From contig DASSCU010000063.1 in assembly GCA_035697485.1 (NCBI GenBank), positions 1-64,000 on the forward strand: a DNA stretch of 64,000 nucleotides. Reading direction: 5' to 3'. The stretch is from Actinomycetota bacterium (GTDB lineage: Bacteria; Actinomycetota; UBA4738; HRBIN12). A program made the translations under genes and the position numbers. The notes beneath the pieces are model-generated. The model was not told where the DNA came from, searched no databases, and saw nothing but the letters and a program-made list of their open reading frames with translations. The stretch's first letter is position 1; each line of letters opens with the position of its first letter. This document shows positions 58,344 to 64,000 of this stretch, one piece after another.

Positions 58344-59309
58344 ATGCTGAGGAAGGCGATCGACGCGGTGCTCGAGACCACCGTCGTCGGCAGCTTCACG
58401 AAGGTTGGCTACGAGGCGCGCCGGCGCCTGTACGACTGGCAGGATCTCGCCTCGCTCGACATGGCCGGCAAGATCGTCGTGATCACGGGCGGGAACTCCG
58501 GACTCGGGCTCGTGACGGCGAAAGAACTCGCCGGTCTCGGCGCCGACGTGCGGATCGTCGCCCGCGACGCCGGACGTGGTGCGGCCGCCGTCGAGGAGAT
58601 CGACGCGCTCGGTGCAGGCCGAGCCGGCCTGTACGTGGCCGACCTCAGCTCGCTCGACGACGTCCGTCGCCTGGCCGATCAGATCGCCGAGCGGGAGTCC
58701 CGGCTCGACGTGCTCGTGCACAACGCCGGCGCGCTGCTCGCCGAGCGCAAGGAGTCGGTCGACGGTTACGAGATGACGTTCGCGACGATGGTCCTCGGCC
58801 CGTTCCTGCTGACGAACGAGGTCCTGCCGCTCCTGAGGGCGACGCCCGACGGGGCACGCGTCCTCTGGATCGCAAGCGGGGGCATGTACACCCAGCCGCT
58901 CGACGTCGACGAGCTCGAGATGGGCCCCGAGGACTATTCCGGCGCGACCGCCTATGCGCGCGCGAAGCGGGCGCAGGTCGTGCTCGCCGAGGAATGGGGC
59001 AAGCGCCTTCGCGGCGATCGCGTCGCGGTGCACGCGATGCATCCGGGATGGGCCGACACGCCGGGGCTCGAGACGGGACTGCCCGGGTTCCGCACGCTTC
59101 TCGGACCGATCCTGCGCTCCCCCGAACAAGGCGCCGACACGATCGTGTGGCTCGCGGCCGCCGACGAGCCCGGCCGGGTCACGGGGAGGTTCTGGCTCGA
59201 CCGCGCGCCGCGCTCGACGACGAAGCTCGTGCCGTCGCGGGCAACCGCCGAGGAGCGCGACAAGCTGTGGAGGCTCTGTGAGCGCCTGACCGGAGCGGCG
59301 TCGCCCTAA
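58344..59309 (+). CDS. short-chain dehydrogenase/reductase
   Basis: 321 residues. An N-terminal extension (YEARRRLYDWQDLASLDMAG) is followed by IVVITGGNSGLG, the NAD(P) site; LYVADLSSLDDV, LVHNAGALL and the catalytic SxxxYxxxK set (Ser in IASGGM, then AYARAKRAQ). The extension resembles DHRS12-type SDRs. The substrate is unknown, probably a hydrophobic alcohol or ketone. It overlaps the convergent argH stop by four bases. Confidence 0.87.
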   Translation: MLRKAIDAVLETTVVGSFTKVGYEARRRLYDWQDLASLDMAGKIVVITGGNSGLGLVTAKELAGLGADVRIVARDAGRGAAAVEEIDALGAGRAGLYVADLSSLDDVRRLADQIAERESRLDVLVHNAGALLAERKESVDGYEMTFATMVLGPFLLTNEVLPLLRATPDGARVLWIASGGMYTQPLDVDELEMGPEDYSGATAYARAKRAQVVLAEEWGKRLRGDRVAVHAMHPGWADTPGLETGLPGFRTLLGPILRSPEQGADTIVWLAAADEPGRVTGRFWLDRAPRSTTKLVPSRATAEERDKLWRLCERLTGAASP

Positions 59310-60694
59310 GGCGCCGGACGCCCGGCGATCGTCCGCTCGAGCGCATCGGCCTGGTGCCGTACGCTCTCGGGCGACGGACCGCCGACGATCGTTCGAGCGG
59401 CGACGCTCCGATCGGGATCGAGGAGTGTGGCACCGTCGGCCAGGCCGAACCTCTTCCACTCGTCGTCGGTGAGATCGGCGAGCGAGCGGCCTTCCTCCTC
59501 GACGCGCTTCAGCAGCTCGCCCGTGCGCCGATGGGCCTCGCGGAACGGCACCCCGTCGCGAACGAGCGCCTCCGCGAGATCGGTCGCGTAGAGTCCTTCG
59601 GCCACGCACGCGGCGCGCATCGCGCTCGCGTCGAACCGGATCGTCGAGATGGCGCCCGTGAGCGCGGAGAGCACGAGTTCGAGGGTGTCGGCGGCGTCGA
59701 ACGCGGGTTCCTTGTCCTCCTGCAGGTCGCGATGGTAGCCGAGGGGGAGGCCCTGCAGGAGGGCCGTGAGGGCGACGAGGTCACCGACGACCCGGGCCGC
59801 CTTGCCACGCGCCAGCTCGGCGGTGTCGGGGTTGCGCTTCTGGGGCATCATGCTCGACCCGGTCGAGTACGCCTCGTCGAGCGAGGCCCATCCGAGCGAC
59901 TCGTCTGTCCAGCGGGTGACATCGGCCGCGAGGCGCGACAGGTGCGTGGCGCAGATCGCCGAAACCGAGAGGAACTCCTGCACGAAGTCGCGGTCGCTCA
60001 CCGCATCGATCGAGTTCGTGAACGCGCGATGCATGCCGAGGCGAGCGGCAGTCATGTCGGGGTCGAGTCCCAGCGTCGAGGTGGCGGTGGCGCCGGCGCC
60101 GAGCGCGCTGGTCGACGTGCGGGCCGACCACCCGTGCAGGCGTTCGAGATCTCGGGCGAGCGCCCAGGCGTGGGCGAGCAGGTGGTGGCCGAGCGTGACC
60201 GTCTGAGCGAACCGCGCGTGGGTCGTCCCTGGCATCACGGTCTCGGCATGCTCGCGGGCACGCACGATCAGCGCCTCCGCCAACGCGACAACGAGACCGT
60301 CGATGCGCCTGCCGGCCGCGAGCAGCCAGAGCCGGAGATCGGTCACGACGAGGTCGTTGCGGGAGCGGCCGGCGTGCAGCTTCGCACCGAGGTCACCGAG
60401 CCGATCGGTCACGCCCCGTTCGATCGCCGAGTGGATGTCCTCGTCGGCCTCGTGGAAGACGAACCGCCCCTCCGCCATGTCGTCACCAACCGCCGCGAGC
60501 GCCTCCTCGAGCGCCGCGGCCTCGTCGCCGTCGAGCAGGCCGGCGTCCTGCAGCGCGCGGACGTGCGCGATCGACGCGTCGACGTCCGCCGACGCCAGGC
60601 GCACGTCGAAGCGGAGCGAGCGACCGAGCGCGTGCGCTTCCGGGGCCGGCGGGGAGGAGAAGCGTCCCGCCCAGAGCGGGGTGTCCTCCGTCAC
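59306..60694 (-). CDS. argH: argininosuccinate lyase
   Basis: 462 residues. It splits argininosuccinate into arginine and fumarate, the last step of arginine synthesis. WAGRFSSPPAPEAHALGRSLRFD, DIHSAIERGVTDRLGDLGAKLHAGRSRND, the signature STGSSMMPQKRNPD (catalytic Ser loop) and LPLGYHRDLQEDKE are canonical. The GTG start overlaps the argG stop (GTGA). Confidence 0.95.
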   Translation of the reverse strand: MTEDTPLWAGRFSSPPAPEAHALGRSLRFDVRLASADVDASIAHVRALQDAGLLDGDEAAALEEALAAVGDDMAEGRFVFHEADEDIHSAIERGVTDRLGDLGAKLHAGRSRNDLVVTDLRLWLLAAGRRIDGLVVALAEALIVRAREHAETVMPGTTHARFAQTVTLGHHLLAHAWALARDLERLHGWSARTSTSALGAGATATSTLGLDPDMTAARLGMHRAFTNSIDAVSDRDFVQEFLSVSAICATHLSRLAADVTRWTDESLGWASLDEAYSTGSSMMPQKRNPDTAELARGKAARVVGDLVALTALLQGLPLGYHRDLQEDKEPAFDAADTLELVLSALTGAISTIRFDASAMRAACVAEGLYATDLAEALVRDGVPFREAHRRTGELLKRVEEEGRSLADLTDDEWKRFGLADGATLLDPDRSVAARTIVGGPSPESVRHQADALERTIAGRPAP

Positions 60695-61893
60695 GCGCCG
60701 GTCCCCTGCTTGGCCGACCAGACCTTGAGCGGCAGGCCGTAGAGGCGCACGTAGCCCTCGGCGTCGGACTGGTCGAACGCATCGCCGCTGCCGTACGTGG
60801 CGAGCGACAGGTCGTACAGGGAGTGCTCGCTGCGCCGACCGACGACCGTGCACGAGCCGGGCTCGAACCGAAGCCGGACCTCGCCGGTCACGTGGGCCTG
60901 GGTCGCGTCCACGTAGGCGTCGATCGCGACCCGCAGCGGCGAGAACCACTGACCGTCGTACACGAGGTCTGCCCAACGCTGCTCGAGCTGCGGCTTGTGG
61001 TGCGCGAGCTCGCGCTCCAACGTCACGTCCTCCAGCGCCTGGTGGGCACGGATGATCGCGAGTGCCCCCGGCACCTCGTAGAGCTCGCGGCTCTTGATGC
61101 CCACGCGGCGGTTCTCGATCATGTCGACCCGGCCGAACCCGTAGGAACCGCCGAGCACGTCGAGGCGGCGGATCAGCTCGGGGAGCGCGACGGTCTCGCC
61201 GTCGAGCGCGACCGGGACCCCGCGGTCGAACGTCAGGGTGATCTCGGCGGGCTCGGCAGGCCTGGCCTCGGGCGGGGCGGTGCGCTCGAACGCGTCCTCG
61301 GGCGGCGCCACCCACGGATCCTCGAGCGGGCCGCATTCCGCGGTGCGTCCCCAGAGGTTCTCGTCGACCGAGTAGGTCGCAACGACGCTCGCGATCGGGA
61401 TGCCCCACTCACCGGAGAGCGCGATCGCCTTCTCGCGCGGGATGTGGGCGTCGCGGATCGGCGCGAGCACCTCGAGGTCGGGCGCGAGCACGCCGAACGA
61501 GACCTCGAACCGGACCTGGTCGTTCCCCTTGCCGGTGCAGCCGTGCGCGACCACGTGCGCGCCGACCTCGCGTGCGACGTCGACGACCTCCTCGACGATG
61601 CAGGGGCGCGCGAGCCCCGAGACCATCGGGTACTTCCCCTCGTAGAGGCCGTTGGCCTTGATCGCGGGCGTGAGGAACTCCGCCGCGTAGCGTTCGACGG
61701 CGTCGGCCACGCGCACGCTCGCCGAACCGGCCTTCTTCCCGCGCTCGACGATCTCGTCGAAGTCCTCGCGCTGGCCGACGTCGACCGCGACCGCGTGCAC
61801 CTCGTAGCCCTGCTCGGTGAGCCAGCGGATCGTGACCGATGTGTCGAGCCCGCCGCTGTAGGCGAGCACCGCCTTCTTCGGGTTGGCGTCCAT
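60691..61893 (-). CDS. argG: argininosuccinate synthase
   Basis: 400 residues. It condenses citrulline and aspartate using ATP. AVLAYSGGLDTSVTIRWL is the PP-loop at the N-terminus; YPMVSGLARPCI, GCTGKGNDQVRFE, GRVDMIENRRVGIKSRELYE and the tail are typical. It starts right after the argR stop. Confidence 0.95.
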   Translation of the reverse strand: MDANPKKAVLAYSGGLDTSVTIRWLTEQGYEVHAVAVDVGQREDFDEIVERGKKAGSASVRVADAVERYAAEFLTPAIKANGLYEGKYPMVSGLARPCIVEEVVDVAREVGAHVVAHGCTGKGNDQVRFEVSFGVLAPDLEVLAPIRDAHIPREKAIALSGEWGIPIASVVATYSVDENLWGRTAECGPLEDPWVAPPEDAFERTAPPEARPAEPAEITLTFDRGVPVALDGETVALPELIRRLDVLGGSYGFGRVDMIENRRVGIKSRELYEVPGALAIIRAHQALEDVTLERELAHHKPQLEQRWADLVYDGQWFSPLRVAIDAYVDATQAHVTGEVRLRFEPGSCTVVGRRSEHSLYDLSLATYGSGDAFDQSDAEGYVRLYGLPLKVWSAKQGTGA

Positions 61894-62370
61894 TCAGCTT
61901 GCCTCCATGATCTGGTTGAGCGATCGCTCGATCGCGGGCGGCTTCACGCCCTCGCGGCCGAGGATCAGGATCGTGTTGTCGCCGGCGATCGTGCCGGCCA
62001 CCCCGTCGAGCCCGGCGCGATCGATGCCCTCGGCGAGGGCCGCGGCGGCGCCGGGCGAGGTTCGGACGATCAGTCCGGCGTCGCTGGCGACGAACGACAA
62101 CGCGAACTCGTCGAGCAGGTGCCGCAGCAGCGCCATCGGCCCGTAGGAACCGGCGTCGCCCGGCACCACGTAGCGCGTGCCCTGGGCATCGTGCACGCGG
62201 GCGAGGCCGAGCTCCTCGATGTCGCGGCTGATCGTGGACTGCGTCGCTTCGATACCCATGTACGCGAGCCGCTCGCGGATCTCCTGCTGGCTCGCGAGAC
62301 GCTCCCTCGCGAGCAGACCCAGGATCGCCTGCTGCCGCTTCGATTTCGACGCGCCGTTGGCACGGGTCAC
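61894..62370 (-). CDS. argR: arginine repressor
   Basis: 158 residues. The N-terminal winged helix (QQAILGLLARERLASQQEIRERLAYMGIEATQSTISRDIEELGLARV) precedes the C-terminal hexamerisation/arginine-binding domain (GTIAGDNTILILGREGVKPPAIERSL). It represses the arg operon when arginine is bound. The GTG start overlaps the argD stop (GTGA), so the repressor is encoded inside its target operon. Confidence 0.94.
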   Translation of the reverse strand: MTRANGASKSKRQQAILGLLARERLASQQEIRERLAYMGIEATQSTISRDIEELGLARVHDAQGTRYVVPGDAGSYGPMALLRHLLDEFALSFVASDAGLIVRTSPGAAAALAEGIDRAGLDGVAGTIAGDNTILILGREGVKPPAIERSLNQIMEAS

Positions 62371-63545
62371 GGCGACACCTCCTCGGGCTCGAGCACGCGT
62401 GCCACGGCCGCGCCGAACGCGCGCGCGGCCTCGGCCACGTCGGCATCGCTCGCGATCAGCGGCGGCGACATGCGGACGACGTCGGGGCCGGCCGGGCTCG
62501 AGAGCACGCCCTCGGCGATCATCGCGACCACGACCTCATTCGCGACCGGACGTGCGAGCTGGAAGCCCCAGAGGCATCCGCGCCCGCGGGCCTCGACGAC
62601 GGCGCCCGGTGCGGCGGCGGCGACCGCCGCGGGAAGCTCCTCGCCGATCGCACGCGCCCGCTCGAGCAGCCCGTCGCGCTCGATCGCGTCGATCACCGCC
62701 AGCGCACCCGCGCAGACGATCGGGCCGCCGCCGAACGTCGACGCGTGGTCACCCGGCTCGAACGAGATGCTCGCGCGCGCAAGCATCGCCCCGATCGGGA
62801 GCCCGCCGCCGAGGGCCTTGGCGAGGGTGAGAACGTCGGCCTCGACCCCGGCATGCTGCAGGGCCGCCCACTCGCCGCAGCGCCCGAGACCCGACTGCAC
62901 CTCGTCGGCGACGAGCAGCGTGACCCGCTCGTCGCACAGTGCCCGCACGCCTCGCAGGTACGCCTCGTCGAGCGGGCGCACGCCGCCCTCGCCCATCACG
63001 GGCTCGAGCAGCACCGCGCCGACGTCGCCGGTGATCGCGGCGTCGATCGCGTCGAGGTCGCCGGGCGGCACGAACCGGAACCAGTCCACGAGCGGCTCGA
63101 ACGCCGCCCGCTTCGGCGGCTGGCCGGTAGCGGCGAGCGTCGCCGTCGTGCGTCCGTGGAACGAGCCGTCGAGCGCGACGATCGCCGGCTTCCCGTTCGC
63201 GAGGCCGTGCTTGCGGGCGAGCTTGATCGCGGCCTCGTTGGCCTCGGCGCCGGAGTTGCAGAAGAACACGCGCGCATCGGCCACGGGCATCAGCGTGGCG
63301 AGCCGGTCGGCGAGCGCGGCCTGCGGCTCGGTCGCGTACAGGTTGCTGACCATGTCGAGCGTGTCGAGCTGGTCACGCACAGCCGCGACCCAGGCGGGGT
63401 GCGAATGTCCCAGGGCGTTCACCCCGAGGGCGCCGGCGAAGTCGAGGTAGTCGCGGCCGGTCTCGTCCCATACCCGTGTCCCGGCTCCGCGAACGAGCGT
63501 GAGCGGGTACCGCGCGTACGTCGGCATCACGTGCGGCTCGTTCAT
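62367..63545 (-). CDS. argD: acetylornithine aminotransferase
   Basis: 392 residues, a class III PLP-dependent transaminase. VWDETGRDYLDFAGALGVNALGHSHP, FCNSGAEANEAAIKLAR, DEVQSGLGRCGEWAALQHAGVEADVLTLAKALGGGLPIGAML (the PLP lysine is in LAKALGGG) and GRGCLWGFQL are the conserved parts. The ATG overlaps the argB stop (ATGA). Confidence 0.94.
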   Translation of the reverse strand: MNEPHVMPTYARYPLTLVRGAGTRVWDETGRDYLDFAGALGVNALGHSHPAWVAAVRDQLDTLDMVSNLYATEPQAALADRLATLMPVADARVFFCNSGAEANEAAIKLARKHGLANGKPAIVALDGSFHGRTTATLAATGQPPKRAAFEPLVDWFRFVPPGDLDAIDAAITGDVGAVLLEPVMGEGGVRPLDEAYLRGVRALCDERVTLLVADEVQSGLGRCGEWAALQHAGVEADVLTLAKALGGGLPIGAMLARASISFEPGDHASTFGGGPIVCAGALAVIDAIERDGLLERARAIGEELPAAVAAAAPGAVVEARGRGCLWGFQLARPVANEVVVAMIAEGVLSSPAGPDVVRMSPPLIASDADVAEAARAFGAAVARVLEPEEVSP

Positions 63546-64000
63546 GCCGGCGGTACCTCGGGGGCCCGCCCGATCGGGGCGTCGGGCGTGACCATCGTGC
63601 CGACGCCCTCCGGCGTGAACATCTCGAGCACGAGGGAGTGCTCGACCCGTCCGTCGACGAGGTGGACCCGGCCGACCCCCGCCGACAGCGCGGCGACGGC
63701 GCTCTCGAGCTTCGGGATCATGCCCCCGGCGACGACCCCGGGTTGCCCCAGCAGGTCGAGGCACTGCGAGGCCGAGAGCTCGCTCAGCAGGTCGCCGTTC
63801 GGCCCGATCAGCCCGGGGACATCGTTGATGAAGACCAGCTTCTCGGCGCCGAGTTCGATCGCGAGCTGGCTCGCCACCACGTCGGCGTTCACGTTGTAGG
63901 CCTGCCCGGTCGTCTCGTCGACCGCGATGCTCGCGACCACCGGCACGAAGCGCTGCTCGGTGAGCGTGCGCAGCACATCGGCGTTCACGTGCACCACCTC
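63542..64000 (-). CDS. argB: acetylglutamate kinase, C-terminal part (runs off the edge)
   Basis: The last about 152 residues; the N-terminus lies beyond 64000. FVPVVASIAVDETTGQAYNVNADVVASQLAIELGAEKLVFINDVPGL is the typical arginine-pathway kinase sequence, and GMIPKLESAVAAL holds the lysine near the substrate. It phosphorylates N-acetylglutamate, the second committed step, and is usually feedback-inhibited by arginine; the N-terminal helix needed for that is not visible. Confidence 0.93.
   Translation of the reverse strand, partial: EVVHVNADVLRTLTEQRFVPVVASIAVDETTGQAYNVNADVVASQLAIELGAEKLVFINDVPGLIGPNGDLLSELSASQCLDLLGQPGVVAGGMIPKLESAVAALSAGVGRVHLVDGRVEHSLVLEMFTPEGVGTMVTPDAPIGRAPEVPPA

Overview
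The window is GC-rich, densely coded chromosome from an actinobacterium (Actinomycetota), probably an uncultured or deep lineage. The evidence is a DUF5319 protein, a DUF2342 F420-associated protein, a UPF0182 membrane protein next to a PDZ/Lon-like protease, a Pol-PE-Lig LigD with Ku, lipase-cyclase fusions of the Rv1900c type, and frequent GTG starts. No tRNA, rRNA, CRISPR array, insertion sequence or prophage was seen.

Layout. 1-9.7 kb is housekeeping: the 3' end of an aldehyde dehydrogenase, UPF0182, the Lon-like PDZ protease, an MreB-like protein, moaE, DUF2342, and an ArsR/SRPBCC pair divergent from a glyoxalase-fold gene. 9.7-22.2 kb is an accessory block: an ECF sigma factor, a membrane-anchored anti-sigma candidate, four small lipoproteins sharing a DPLEG[EN]W motif, three lipoprotein alpha/beta hydrolases (two without the nucleophile serine) and three TolB-like propellers. 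An RNHCP zinc-ribbon gene faces the other way. The same two-part promoter-like motif precedes the sigma gene and three further transcription units, so the block looks like one self-contained sigma regulon. This is the best candidate here for an undescribed system.

22-33.6 kb holds an amidohydrolase, DAHP synthase behind a clear aromatic-amino-acid attenuator, upp, a BMP-type nucleoside ABC transporter, a thioesterase, an SCP2 protein and an operon of small zinc-ribbon and wHTH proteins. 33.6-41.9 kb is a decaying region: a DUF72 gene, three hydrolase-cyclase fusions separated by repeated relics of cyclase and DUF72 gene ends, a methyltransferase, an internally deleted fumarylacetoacetate-hydrolase relic and a frameshifted propeller pseudogene.

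41.9-64 kb returns to core functions: proton-translocating transhydrogenase (pntAA-pntAB-pntB), hemerythrin, PRTase, glnD-glnB, Ku-GNAT and LigD (NHEJ), GYD, LmbE and DUF5319 proteins, an SDR, and the arginine operon argB-argD-argR-argG-argH, which has no argF and runs off the right edge.

Regulation. Many first genes have a TANNNT -10-like hexamer only 5-9 nt before the start codon (several are TACGAT-6 nt-start), which suggests leaderless mRNAs. Operon-internal genes use ATGA/GTGA/TGATG overlaps or Shine-Dalgarno sites.
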